NCBI RefSeq assembly: GCF_001637225.1
Contig: NZ_LVJI01000001.1
Span: 186,001-250,000, forward strand
Length of the DNA stretch: 64,000 nucleotides
Source of the DNA: Paenibacillus antarcticus
GTDB taxonomy: Bacteria; Bacillota; Bacilli; Paenibacillales; Paenibacillaceae
Reading direction: 5' to 3'
The translations under genes and the position numbers were made by a program. The notes under the pieces are model-generated. The model was given only the letters and a program-made list of their open reading frames with translations, had not been told where the DNA came from and ran no database searches. Within the stretch, counting starts at the first letter, position 1, and each line of letters starts with the position of its first letter. Positions 1-8,732 of the stretch are shown here, one piece after another.

Positions 1-360
1 TCGTTGTAGTAACTTCATCTTCTTCTCTACCGTATCCATCATCGTATTGAATTCGTAGTACACACGTGCGAACGATTGATCTTCTGCTACAGGCATCCGA
101 ACAGATAGATTCCCTTTGGCTACCTGTAACATATTAAGATCTAGAACATCAATCCCACGTTGAATACGCTGACCTGCCATATAACCTATAACCACTGTGA
201 ATATGATAATACCCAGCGTGTAGTACAACCACATCACATTGTCCTTCACTTCAATATATCCCATGTAAATCCCCATATATATAACGCCAGCCATAACGAC
301 TCCACTTAGTAAGAAATAAAACAGCAGCAACCATTTCGTGTTCTTAAGAATTTTCACCAT
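1..360 (-). CDS. liaS: LiaS-like sensor histidine kinase, N-terminal part (cut by window edge)
   Basis: Only the first 120 codons are in the window; the gene continues beyond base 1. The ATG at 360 lies 5 bases after the liaF stop, so the two are co-transcribed. The visible protein has two membrane helices (about residues 9-33 and 44-63) with a very short extracellular loop, then a HAMP-like linker (about 64-118) ending in a coiled coil. This is the intramembrane-sensing layout of LiaS/VraS kinases, which detect cell-wall antibiotic stress and phosphorylate LiaR. The kinase domain is out of view, so the identification rests on topology and on the liaF neighbour. Confidence 0.75.
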   Translation of the reverse strand, partial: MVKILKNTKWLLLFYFLLSGVVMAGVIYMGIYMGYIEVKDNVMWLYYTLGIIIFTVVIGYMAGQRIQRGIDVLDLNMLQVAKGNLSVRMPVAEDQSFARVYYEFNTMMDTVEKKMKLLQR

Positions 361-365
361 TCGCT

Positions 366-1385
366 TTAACCTACCGTATTGACTTTAATATCACCAATGA
401 AGGCACTGACATTAATGACTATTTTCTTTTGAGATTCTCTGAAATAAGGTGAGCAAGTTTGAACAGAACTCATGAACCCACTTTTCGATTGAGATAATAT
501 GGACATATCACCAATAAAGGAACTTGAGTTCACCTTGATCCCCAAATCCATATCATCGGGAACATATATTTTTATATCACCGATAAAAGCAGAAATATTA
601 ATCTTCGTTTTACCGTAAGGAATTTGAGCTTTCGTTAGATCAAGAACTGTATCTCCAATAAATTGAGATATGTTGGTCGGCTTTAGTTCGAAATACTCTC
701 TTCCCATATGAACGTCACCAATAAAAGCCGATTTATTTACCTTTTCTCTATTAACAGAGCTTTCGAAGTTGTCGAACTCAACCTTGTGTCTTTTATGTCT
801 TCTATCGTATTTGTGATGCGAATCTTCTTCCTCATACCCATCACTATCATCAAATTCATAACTGTTACGTTTTATTTCATTTTCTTTTCTATTCCCAAAT
901 GAAGCTCCAAACTTCTCTTCAAATTGCTTATCTAACGTCGACTGAGATCCTCCATCTAGATCTGACAAATTCGGTAGTTCAGATGGTTCAGGTGGGAACC
1001 CCATCGGCTCAATCGGTGCCTTCATTTTCTTACTAGATGCAGGACGATTCGGCTTGAATATGACATGAAGTCCACATAAAATTAAAAATCCAGGCACTAA
1101 GAACTTAAAGAAATCACCAGGACTTACAATATACCAATCTAATGCACGTGCTTGAAAATAACCTCCAATGGCAATAAGAATGAACGCGCCTAAGAAGGAG
1201 CCACCTTGACCACGTGAAGTTAGCAAATTTTTCAAACCAGCATATATTAATATCAGCGGCCAATATGTCGAAATAATAGATCCTAAGCTAATATCCACAT
1301 ACCCCATTTGCTGAAGCAAGAATATAACACCTACACCAATAAGCACAAATCCACCAAAGAAACGATCAGACCATCCTTTTCTCAT
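366..1385 (-). CDS. liaF: LiaF-like membrane regulator of cell-envelope stress response
   Basis: LiaF proteins hold the LiaS kinase inactive until the envelope is damaged. The 339-residue protein has four N-terminal membrane helices (roughly 9-27, 36-53, 63-80, 92-110), a charged low-complexity linker (about 115-210), and a C-terminal LiaF/YvqF-type beta domain. In this domain the motif FIGD occurs five times (near residues 221, 242, 267, 290 and 329), a clear beta-solenoid-like repeat. The linker is longer than in B. subtilis LiaF. The start has a good SD (GAGGAG). Gene order liaF-liaS is the usual one; liaI, liaH and liaG are not seen upstream, where a SASP-like gene and its terminator lie instead. 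Confidence 0.85.
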   Translation of the reverse strand: MRKGWSDRFFGGFVLIGVGVIFLLQQMGYVDISLGSIISTYWPLILIYAGLKNLLTSRGQGGSFLGAFILIAIGGYFQARALDWYIVSPGDFFKFLVPGFLILCGLHVIFKPNRPASSKKMKAPIEPMGFPPEPSELPNLSDLDGGSQSTLDKQFEEKFGASFGNRKENEIKRNSYEFDDSDGYEEEDSHHKYDRRHKRHKVEFDNFESSVNREKVNKSAFIGDVHMGREYFELKPTNISQFIGDTVLDLTKAQIPYGKTKINISAFIGDIKIYVPDDMDLGIKVNSSSFIGDMSILSQSKSGFMSSVQTCSPYFRESQKKIVINVSAFIGDIKVNTVG

Positions 1386-1498
1386 GCTAAGCTCTCCTCA
1401 TCCTCTTTCGTTATCCTTAGTGTACAACAGACTTAGCATTTCTGAAACAGACTACAGAATGATAAATACTCAGTCTTGAGGCGGAGAACTACAAACAT

Positions 1499-1535
1499 AA
1501 AGAATGCCCTCACCATATAGGTTAAGGGCATTCTT
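1499..1535 (-). terminator. Terminator after the SASP-like gene
   Basis: The 11-base arms AAGAATGCCCT and AGGGCATTCTT enclose a 14-base loop. A T-rich stretch follows on the minus strand. It separates the SASP-like gene from liaF. Confidence 0.6.
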
Positions 1536-1578
1536 GGCTTGTCCGAAAGTATGTTAGAGCTCACACTTGAATCACTAA

Positions 1579-1770
1579 TTAGTTTTGAGATTCAAATTCT
1601 GCATTATACTTTTCATTTGGTGTCTTGTAATTTTCTTGCACTTTATTTGGTTTCTGAATTTGACCGTTTTCTTCAGCAAATTCAGCATTAAACTTTTCAT
1701 CCGGTGTTTGGTAGTTATCTTGCACTTTCTTTTGTCTTGAATTTTGATTCTGATTTTGATTATTTGCCAT
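1579..1770 (-). CDS. Gamma-type small acid-soluble spore protein-like
   Basis: This 63-residue Asn/Gln/Lys/Glu-rich, Cys-free protein has a strong SD (GAGGAGGTG) before its ATG. It contains two 22-residue repeats starting KVQ(D/E)NY and containing NAEF. Gamma-type SASPs are short, Gln/Asn-rich and built of repeats with a (T/N)EFA motif; they serve as amino-acid stores in the spore and are cut by Gpr protease on germination. The resemblance is compositional plus the repeated NAEF, so the family call is probable rather than certain. An overlapping ORF in another frame (1575-1781) is a shadow. Expected regulation is by SigG in the forespore, though I did not identify a promoter. Confidence 0.55.
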   Translation of the reverse strand: MANNQNQNQNSRQKKVQDNYQTPDEKFNAEFAEENGQIQKPNKVQENYKTPNEKYNAEFESQN

Positions 1771-1899
1771 GAGATTTTCACCTCCTCTTAACTTGCATTT
1801 GCAAGCTTTAAGTAGGGCTACAACTCTTTTCCCCAGTCCATAGTATGTAACAAGGGCAGAAATTTATGCAGCATCGGTGAAATCAAAATATCTTCATAA

Positions 1900-2637
1900 T
1901 CAAATCGATTTTTCAAGCACAAAGCTAGGTAATGATTTATAAGTTTCGATCGCTTGACCTAGACTCCTTAACATCTTTTCTGTGCATTTCCCATTTCCTC
2001 GCCTAATCACTTGTACTTCCACACTTTTCTTGCCCCATTCTTTATACACTTGTTTTGTTGTAGCGAAATAGAGGTCTATCTTGCGTCCCTTGATGGCAGA
2101 CCCTGTATCCGCGACAACTCCGTATCCGTACCCTGGAATATATAGAATGCTACCTAATGGAAAGACTTTAGGGTCCGCAGCAATCGTCGATATCTTATTC
2201 TTATCACGTTTCACCTTAACTCCAGAATAGGTAATCCCATATTCCGGATGGCTCGGCCTTTTGCCAGTAGATTCATATCCAGCAGTGTAACCCGTTGCGA
2301 CAACCTTAACAGTTCGAATGACCTGTTCCTGACTTGGAGCTGAGACTGTAATGGACGGAGCCTTAACTTTACTTGTTGTTTGCGTTGTTACTTTCTTAAC
2401 TGTTGGTTTCGTTACTTGCTTGGTCGGTTGCTTTACCGTCGATATCGTTGCAATCTTGTTTGTATTAGTATCACGAGCATAATATAGCTGTTGTTGGTAA
2501 CATATATTTGCTGGCATCCCAGCAGAGCTACACTGTGCATAACTCATGGAAGCAGCATAGGATTTATTATCCCCAATCACCGCACCAATCAAGAATACAC
2601 ATATCACAATCCTTTGCCAAACATTAATTCTAATCAT
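1900..2637 (-). CDS. Secreted 3D-domain protein (YocH/YabE-like cell-wall hydrolase domain)
   Basis: The 245-residue protein begins with a signal peptide (hydrophobic about 8-28, ending AYA). A Thr/Val/Lys-rich linker (about 60-105) leads to a 3D domain (about 110-215), named for three conserved aspartates and related to the double-psi barrel of lytic transglycosylase MltA. The signature is visible: [28 protein letters not shown] and KIDLYF. Such proteins act on peptidoglycan outside the cell, in resuscitation (Rpf/YabE-like) or stationary phase (YocH-like). No LysM or G5 domain is present, so substrate and timing are unknown. A strong SD (AAGGGGGAG) supports the start. It is monocistronic between SASP and thrS. 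Confidence 0.8.
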   Translation of the reverse strand: MIRINVWQRIVICVFLIGAVIGDNKSYAASMSYAQCSSAGMPANICYQQQLYYARDTNTNKIATISTVKQPTKQVTKPTVKKVTTQTTSKVKAPSITVSAPSQEQVIRTVKVVATGYTAGYESTGKRPSHPEYGITYSGVKVKRDKNKISTIAADPKVFPLGSILYIPGYGYGVVADTGSAIKGRKIDLYFATTKQVYKEWGKKSVEVQVIRRGNGKCTEKMLRSLGQAIETYKSLPSFVLEKSI

Positions 2638-2692
2638 AAGAAAATCTCCCCCTTACTAGCGAGGGTTCCCATTACAACAGATATATATACAT

Positions 2693-2734
2693 AAAGGATT
2701 GTCAGACCTTGTATTCTTGGCCTGACAATCCTTT
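2693..2734 (-). terminator. thrS terminator
   Basis: Inverted repeat AAAGGATTGTCAG ... CTGACAATCCTTT with a 16-base loop, directly downstream of the thrS stop. Confidence 0.7.
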
Positions 2735-2774
2735 ACTAAATTGATAACTATTATGAATCATATATCGTTAGAAA

Positions 2775-4715
2775 TTATGAAATACGGTGATTTGAGATCT
2801 CGTCTTTCAGCATGGCAATGACCTCATCGAGAGGTTTAGCCCCGATATCTCCCTCACCACGTTTACGAATCGCAACCGTACCACTATTCATTTCATTCTC
2901 ACCAATTACAAACATATAAGGTATTTTTTCAAGTTGGCTTTCACGAATTTTGTAACCAAGCTTCTCATTACGTAAGTCAGCTTCAACTGAAATACCGCTA
3001 AGCTTCAACTTGTCTACAACCTCGTTAGCGTATTCTTCAAAGGCACCCGATACCGGAATAACCTTTACTTGAACCGGAGACAACCATAATGGAAGTGCAC
3101 CCGCAAAGTTCTCAATCAAGAATGCAGTCATGCGCTCCATCGTACCAAGAATACCACGGTGGATAACGACTGGACGATGTTTCTGTCCATCATCACCGAT
3201 AAATTCTAGATCAAATCGTTCTGGTAAGAGCACATCAATCTGAGTTGTAGAAAGTGTCTCTTCCTTCCCAAGCGCTGTCTTAACCTGAACGTCCAACTTC
3301 GGACCGTAGAATGCTGCTTCGCCTTCTGCTTCATAGAACGGAAGTCCCATTTCTTCTACAACTTCACGAAGGATACGTTGAGTGGATTCCCACATTTCAT
3401 CATCTGGCCAGTATTTCTCAGTATCCAGAGGGTCTCTGTAAGACAATCTGAAGCGATATTCTTTGATTCCAAAGTCTTCATACACTTTAGTGATCAGTGT
3501 AACAACACGTTTGAATTCTTCCTTTATCTGATCTGGACGGCAGAAGATGTGAGCATCATTTAGCGTCATTGCGCGAACACGATGCAATCCTGTCAATGCC
3601 CCAGACATTTCGTATCGATGCTGCATCCCAAGCTCAGCGATACGAATCGGTAGATCACGATAACTACGCATATCACTCTTATACACCATCATATGGTGAG
3701 GACAGTTCATAGGACGTAATACTAATTCCTCGTTATCAAGAACCATTTTAGGGAACATATCATCTTGGTAATGCTCCCAGTGACCTGAAGTTTTGTAAAG
3801 TTCTACATTACCAAGTACTGGCGTATATACATGTTGGTACCCAAGATTTTCTTCCATATCCACGATATAACGTTCCAATGTCCGACGCAATTTGGCGCCT
3901 TTAGGTAACCACATCGGAAGACCTTGTCCAACAAGAGGTGAGAAAGTGAACATTTTCAACTCTTTACCTAATTTACGATGATCGCGTTTCTTTGCTTCTT
4001 CTAGGAAATGCAAATGCTCGTCCAATTGTGCTTTTTTAGGGAAAACGGTTCCGTAGATACGTTGTAACATCTTATTCTTACTATCGCCGCGCCAATATGC
4101 ACCAGCAACATTCATCAACTTAAATACTTTAATTTTTCCTGTTGAAGGTAGATGTGGTCCACGGCAAAGATCGAAAAATTCACCTTGATCATACATCGAG
4201 ATGATACTATCTTCAGGAAGATTGTTAATCAATTCTATCTTGTATGGATCTCCAAGATCACCGAATATTTGCAATGCTTCTTCACGACTAACCTCTCTGC
4301 GTACAATCGGTAAATTTGCACCAATAATACGTTCCATTTCTTTCTCAATCTTCTGTAAATCTTCTGGGTTGAGAGGATGCTCAAGATCCATATCGTAAAA
4401 GAAACCATCTTCAATCACAGGACCTATGCCTAGATGTACCTCCTTGTTACCGAACAAACGCTTCACAGCTTGTGCCATAACATGAGCAGTACTATGACGC
4501 ATTACCTCGATACCTTCTGGTGAATCCAGTGTTACAATTTCAATAAGTGCTCCTTCTTCTAATACGGTAGACAAATCAACTACAACACCGTTGAGCTTAC
4601 CCGCTACAGCATTCTTCTTCAGGCCACTACTAATGGATGCGGCTACATCTTCAATACTGCTACCTTCAGCATACTCTCGAAGCGAGCCATCCGGTAATTT
4701 GATACTAACTGCCAT
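2775..4715 (-). CDS. thrS: Threonine--tRNA ligase
   Basis: This class II synthetase charges tRNA-Thr in the cytoplasm. At 646 residues it is full length. A TGS domain (1-62) is followed by the editing domain with its HxxxH metal motif (HSTAH, 74-78) and the later C-x-G-P-H site (CRGPH, about 184). The catalytic core includes PMNCPHHM and the motif 3 segment [11 protein letters not shown]. The anticodon-binding domain fills the last 110 residues. The ATG follows a consensus SD (TAGGAGG). It is preceded by a T-box leader with its own promoter, so expression responds to uncharged tRNA-Thr. Adjacency to ytxC is conserved in Bacillus. Confidence 0.98.
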   Translation of the reverse strand: MAVSIKLPDGSLREYAEGSSIEDVAASISSGLKKNAVAGKLNGVVVDLSTVLEEGALIEIVTLDSPEGIEVMRHSTAHVMAQAVKRLFGNKEVHLGIGPVIEDGFFYDMDLEHPLNPEDLQKIEKEMERIIGANLPIVRREVSREEALQIFGDLGDPYKIELINNLPEDSIISMYDQGEFFDLCRGPHLPSTGKIKVFKLMNVAGAYWRGDSKNKMLQRIYGTVFPKKAQLDEHLHFLEEAKKRDHRKLGKELKMFTFSPLVGQGLPMWLPKGAKLRRTLERYIVDMEENLGYQHVYTPVLGNVELYKTSGHWEHYQDDMFPKMVLDNEELVLRPMNCPHHMMVYKSDMRSYRDLPIRIAELGMQHRYEMSGALTGLHRVRAMTLNDAHIFCRPDQIKEEFKRVVTLITKVYEDFGIKEYRFRLSYRDPLDTEKYWPDDEMWESTQRILREVVEEMGLPFYEAEGEAAFYGPKLDVQVKTALGKEETLSTTQIDVLLPERFDLEFIGDDGQKHRPVVIHRGILGTMERMTAFLIENFAGALPLWLSPVQVKVIPVSGAFEEYANEVVDKLKLSGISVEADLRNEKLGYKIRESQLEKIPYMFVIGENEMNSGTVAIRKRGEGDIGAKPLDEVIAMLKDEISNHRIS

Positions 4716-4756
4716 ATTAATTCCTCCTAAGTTTTTCTAATCTTCAAGAAAAAGAC

Positions 4757-5066
4757 AACAAAAAAACACCCGTCCCGGTCAAGGGACGAGTGTTATCACC
4801 CGTGGTTCCACCCTAATTTGACAATTGAAACTACATTCCTTCAAACGTTGAATGCACAAACAATGTCCTTCATCAGCATTGTGTAACGGTAATGAACCGG
4901 CGATTCTTACTGTTCTCTAAGATATATCCAATAGAGGAGTTCATAATCGCAACTACAAAGGGGTAAACCAACGCCGGTACTGAAGGGAATTACAGCCAAT
5001 GTTCCCTCTCTCTAAACAGCCCTATTGTTCGTGGTTCATGTCTTCATCAATGCATTTGGTCAATTT
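4757..5066 (-). ncRNA. T-box leader of thrS
   Basis: The minus-strand leader carries the hallmark antiterminator sequence AGGGTGGAACCACG (4799-4814). A perfect terminator hairpin (4767-4792) with a run of seven T (4760-4766) follows. The antiterminator binds the free 3' end of uncharged tRNA-Thr and prevents termination. The region around 5000-5010 (AGAGAGGGAAC) resembles the stem I internal loop. A possible specifier codon is ACT (Thr) at 4938-4940, but I did not fold stem I rigorously, so this position is tentative. Confidence 0.93.
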
Positions 5067-5073
5067 AACAGTT

Positions 5074-5103
5074 ATTATAATTCTACCTGATACTAAACGT
5101 CAA
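5074..5103 (-). promoter_or_regulatory. Sigma-A promoter of thrS T-box
   Basis: A -35 of TTGACG (5098-5103) and a -10 of TATAAT (5074-5079) are separated by 18 bases on the minus strand. The -35 overlaps the end of ytxC. Transcription would start near 5067. Confidence 0.8.
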
Positions 5104-5104
5104 G

Positions 5105-6007
5105 TCATATCTTCTCTTTCTCCCTAAAGAAAACATCGCAGTTTGGGCAATAGTGGCATAATTCGACTCTTTTATCGAATATTTGTAACAATGTTTTGAC
5201 TGCGGGCATTTGTGGATCACGTGTATGAAGTATTAATTTACCTGGCGATACCGAAATAAGTGTACTCACAACGGCGTCTTCCATTTCCATATCTTGTTGA
5301 TCAATTCTTTCTACAAAAACACCTTCGGTTAATTTCGTTTCCAAGGGATTCATATTCTCATCAAATAATAACAGTTCCTGTCCTCCCTTATGCACGACAT
5401 GAACTAATGGAATTTGTGGCTCCTGAAAATATACAAAGTACTTGAGTAGACCTACAAATTCTTCATATTGCCGATCAACTAAGAACTCATCTACGGCATA
5501 TTCGATAATTTCCCGCAGCTCTATACCATAATTTTGAAGGCGAAAGGATATAAATCCATCTATATTTAATACAGAACTCTCCAGTAAGCATTGTTGTAAG
5601 CTCTTAGAGAGCATCCGATAACGACGTTTCCATGGTTCGTTCGGAGTACCTTTCCCTTTCTCTAACAAAGAGACACAATGCTTAATAATTTTCTCAGACT
5701 CCTCTTTACCAGAGAAGTCAAATTCATCCCGAAGCAATGTTCTAATTATATGTTGTTCCTTTATTTCTAAGATGATTTCAGCAGCTGCCTCTGCCGCAAG
5801 CTCATATAGAGCGGTCATTCCATCGCCCATGGAGATTTTTTGTTCATTCCCCATGCATTGCCATACTGAAGTACCTTCACTTGAAATACATGAGAATTTC
5901 AATGTCTTGTATTTCTTATGTAGTTCTTTGTTTTTTCTCGAAACAATGTTTTCAAATGTCACTTTTTCTGCGGCTGCTGTCGTAGCTGTTATGCTGAATA
6001 GTACCAT
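5105..6007 (-). CDS. ytxC: Sporulation protein YtxC
   Basis: The protein belongs to the YtxC family, which is conserved in spore formers next to thrS and implicated in sporulation; its biochemical role is unknown. I start at the ATG at 6007 (300 residues) because the SD AAAGGAG sits just upstream; a further in-frame ATG at 6025 has none. It is mostly helical, soluble and acidic. A Cys cluster (CHYCPNC) lies near the C-terminus and could bind metal. The thrS promoter overlaps its stop codon. Confidence 0.85.
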   Translation of the reverse strand: MVLFSITATTAAAEKVTFENIVSRKNKELHKKYKTLKFSCISSEGTSVWQCMGNEQKISMGDGMTALYELAAEAAAEIILEIKEQHIIRTLLRDEFDFSGKEESEKIIKHCVSLLEKGKGTPNEPWKRRYRMLSKSLQQCLLESSVLNIDGFISFRLQNYGIELREIIEYAVDEFLVDRQYEEFVGLLKYFVYFQEPQIPLVHVVHKGGQELLLFDENMNPLETKLTEGVFVERIDQQDMEMEDAVVSTLISVSPGKLILHTRDPQMPAVKTLLQIFDKRVELCHYCPNCDVFFREKEKI

Positions 6008-6226
6008 GGAGAACACTCCTTTCATTATCCTTGTTAAGTATATGGTCCCTGAACAGAGGATATACGGAAGGGGTTAGTGGAAAACAAGCTAACATTTCTC
6101 AGTTACGTACTCACAAGCATTCTTAAGCTGACACATCCGGTGAAAACAAGTAGAAATGGCAATGCCGTCCTTTTTATCCAGGACGGCATTCGTTCATAGG
6201 AAATATAAGGAGTAGCGATTATAAAA
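6008..6226. other. Intergenic region with inverted repeat and a shared dispersed motif
   Basis: No gene is seen. The repeat AATGCCGTCC/GGACGGCATT (6161-6190) forms a 10-bp stem but has no T-run. A motif running from ATTCGTT to AGTAGCG follows (6187-6216), closely matching a sequence at 34158-34187. Confidence 0.5.
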
Positions 6227-6277
6227 AAAGGGACTGATCCTAGAGGTCATGATATAGACCTTTTGGGACAGCCCCTT
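6227..6277 (-). terminator. mqnC terminator
   Basis: On the minus strand GGGGCTGTCC pairs with GGATCAGTCCC around an inner hairpin (GGTC/GACC), followed by seven T. Confidence 0.7.
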
Positions 6278-6291
6278 AAACTGGGTAATAT

Positions 6292-7425
6292 TTAATTTTG
6301 CATTACAAAATCACGATCAATCGTTGTTCCTTTTTCAAACACTCTCAAGATATCATATTTAGTGTTTCGTTGTGCTGGAATTTTACCCGCATCACGGATC
6401 AGTTCAACGATCGATTCAATATTCACTTTATGAACTGCTCCCGCAGAGGAAACCACGTTTTCTTCCATCATCGTACTTCCGAAATCATTGCATCCGTAGC
6501 TCAATGATAATTTACCAATTTCAGGTCCCATCGTTACCCATGAAGACTGTAAATGTGGCACATTATCAAGTAAAATACGACCAACGGCCACCGTCTTCAA
6601 GTAAGCCTCCGGTGTTTCCCGTTCACGTACAAAGTTTGTATTATCCGGTTGAAATGTAAATGGGATGAATGCCAAGAAGCCTTTGGAGTTATACTTATTC
6701 GTAATGCACTCATCTTGCGCGTCACGAATGCGCATCATATGCAGTGCTCTTTCTTCCATCGTTTCGCCAAACCCAATAACCATCGTAGCGCTAGTGTTCA
6801 TTCCTTGTTTGTGCGCAATTTGCATAACATCCATCCATTCGCGCCAAGTACCTTTCAATCGGCTAATCTTTTTGCGAATACGATCATCCAGAATTTCAGC
6901 GCCTCCGCCTGGAAGCGAATCTAGTCCTGCTTCATGAAGCTCACGAACCACTTCTTCTAGTGATAATCCTGAAACTTTATGCATCGTGCGTATTTCAGCT
7001 GGTGAGAAGGAATGCATCGTAATATTAGGGAAGCGTTGCTTTATCCCTCTGAGCAGGTCCGTATAATAAGTAAATGGAAGATCTGGATTGGTTCCACCTT
7101 GCATCAAAATTTCGGTACCACCCACATCCTCCGTTTCTTTAATCTTCTGAAATATTGCCTCATCCGGTAGCACATAACCTTCACTTGAACCAGGTGCTCT
7201 GTAAAATGCACAGAACCGACAATATGTATCACAAATATTAGTATAGTTAACGTTACGCCCAATAACGAAAGTCGTTATCGGATCAGGGTGTATCCGTTTC
7301 ATGAGAATATCTGCTGCATGTCCTAACTTCTCAATCTCGTCACTCTCCATAAGTCTAACGCCTTCTTCTAGATTAAGACGTTCTCCACGAATTGCTTTAT
7401 CTAATATACGATCTACTGTATTCAT
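6292..7425 (-). CDS. mqnC: Cyclic dehypoxanthinyl futalosine synthase (menaquinone biosynthesis)
   Basis: MqnC is a radical SAM enzyme that closes the ring of dehypoxanthinyl futalosine in the futalosine route to menaquinone. The 377-residue protein has the iron-sulphur motif CxxxCxxC at residues 65-72 (CDTYCRFC). It also has the family segments MQGGTNP, HSFSPAEI and LPGGGAEI. The SD (GGGAGG) supports the start. The paralogue MqnE (aminofutalosine synthase) is the main alternative; length and sequence fit MqnC better. No other mqn gene lies in the window, and the gene has its own terminator, so it appears to stand alone. Confidence 0.88.
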   Translation of the reverse strand: MNTVDRILDKAIRGERLNLEEGVRLMESDEIEKLGHAADILMKRIHPDPITTFVIGRNVNYTNICDTYCRFCAFYRAPGSSEGYVLPDEAIFQKIKETEDVGGTEILMQGGTNPDLPFTYYTDLLRGIKQRFPNITMHSFSPAEIRTMHKVSGLSLEEVVRELHEAGLDSLPGGGAEILDDRIRKKISRLKGTWREWMDVMQIAHKQGMNTSATMVIGFGETMEERALHMMRIRDAQDECITNKYNSKGFLAFIPFTFQPDNTNFVRERETPEAYLKTVAVGRILLDNVPHLQSSWVTMGPEIGKLSLSYGCNDFGSTMMEENVVSSAGAVHKVNIESIVELIRDAGKIPAQRNTKYDILRVFEKGTTIDRDFVMQN

Positions 7426-7518
7426 AAAGGCAACCTCCCTTGATATGATAATAAATAATATGATATTTAGAATAACATTCCAACTATCTCATCTTAACAT
7501 AATGGACTCATAAGAAAA

Positions 7519-7543
7519 ACAGCACCGTAAAAAACGATGCTGT
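7519..7543 (-). terminator. Terminator of the metA-metI-metC operon
   Basis: On the minus strand ACAGCATCGT and ACGGTGCTGT form a stem with a T-rich loop, followed by TTTTTC. Confidence 0.7.
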
Positions 7544-7556
7544 CTGACGTTCGTTC

Positions 7557-8732
7557 TTAGTCCTCTTGAAGCGCCTGATTGAGATCATTAATTAGATCGT
7601 CAATATCCTCTAACCCGACAGAGAATCGAAGTAATCCGTCCGTAATACCTCGTTCAGCACGCACTTCAACCGGCATAGCTGCATGGGACATCATCGCAGG
7701 ATAAGATAAAATACTCTCAACAGCCCCTAAGCTTACGGCAACTAAAGGGATCTGGACTTTATTGAGCACTTTCTTCGCACGTTCACCTGATCCAACATCG
7801 AAAGACACTACTGCGCCATAACCTGTGGACTGTTTCTCATGAATTTCTCTGCCTGGGTGGTTGTTCAATCCAGGATAGAACACAGCAGAAATATCCTTTC
7901 TTTCATTAAGCCAAGAAGCAAGCTTCCCAGCACTAATTTCACTTTGATTCATACGCACTTTCAGTGTCTTCATTCCACGAATAAGGAGCCACGAATCCTG
8001 CGGACCTAGAACGGTACCTAATCCATTCTGAAGCTGCTTTAACTGTTGTCCCAGTGAAGCTGTACGAGCTACGGTAAGTCCAGCCAGAACGTCACTGTGT
8101 CCCCCTAGAAACTTAGTGGCACTATGAATAACAATATCCACACCTTGTTCAATTGGACGTTGATAGTAAGGCGTCATAAACGTATTGTCCAACATCGTAA
8201 TAAGATCATTCTCTTTAGCCCAGTTAGTGACCGCTGCTACGTCTGTGATTTTCAATGTAGGATTAGACGGTGTCTCCATATAAACAGCCTTCGTATTTGA
8301 CTTGAGCGCTCCCTTTACCTGATCTAAATCTGTCATATCAACGAAGGTAGTCTCAATACCTAATCTGCTAAGAATACTTGTTAATAGTCGATACGTTCCA
8401 CCATATACATCCTCCGTAACAATCACATGATCTCCTGTGGAGAATAACATGAATGTACTAGAGATCGCAGCCATTCCTGAAGCGAAGGCTAACCCTCGCT
8501 CGCCACCTTCTAATAGTGCGATATAATCTTCTAACGCTTGACGCGTTGGATTGCCAGAACGACTGTAGTCATATTGAGGTGGATTAAATACATCTTCATG
8601 ATGAAAAGTTGAGGCTTGGTAGATTGGAACGCTAGATGCCCCAGTCGTACGGTCAATTTCCGATCCGAAATGAATTAGCTTAGTAGCAAAATCTGCTTGA
8701 GAATGGTTTCCGGATTCTTGTTGATTACTCAT
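7557..8732 (-). CDS. metC: Cystathionine beta-lyase (PLP-dependent, MetC type)
   Basis: It cleaves cystathionine to homocysteine, pyruvate and ammonia in methionine synthesis. This 391-residue Cys/Met-metabolism PLP enzyme has the cofactor lysine at K207 (HSATKFLGGHSD). Family segments YDYSRSGNPTR, SSGMAA-like FASGMAAIS and EDVYGGTYR are visible. Its start overlaps the metI stop by four bases (ATGA), indicating translational coupling as in B. subtilis metIC. MetC-, MetB- and MccB-type enzymes are hard to separate by sequence alone; closeness to B. subtilis MetC and position after metI decide the call. Confidence 0.85.
   Translation of the reverse strand: MSNQQESGNHSQADFATKLIHFGSEIDRTTGASSVPIYQASTFHHEDVFNPPQYDYSRSGNPTRQALEDYIALLEGGERGLAFASGMAAISSTFMLFSTGDHVIVTEDVYGGTYRLLTSILSRLGIETTFVDMTDLDQVKGALKSNTKAVYMETPSNPTLKITDVAAVTNWAKENDLITMLDNTFMTPYYQRPIEQGVDIVIHSATKFLGGHSDVLAGLTVARTASLGQQLKQLQNGLGTVLGPQDSWLLIRGMKTLKVRMNQSEISAGKLASWLNERKDISAVFYPGLNNHPGREIHEKQSTGYGAVVSFDVGSGERAKKVLNKVQIPLVAVSLGAVESILSYPAMMSHAAMPVEVRAERGITDGLLRFSVGLEDIDDLINDLNQALQED

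Noticed and set aside
1575..1781. Lys/Met-rich frame overlapping the SASP-like gene
   Set aside because: It is the shifted frame of the repeat-rich gene; the other frame has the SD and SASP-like composition.
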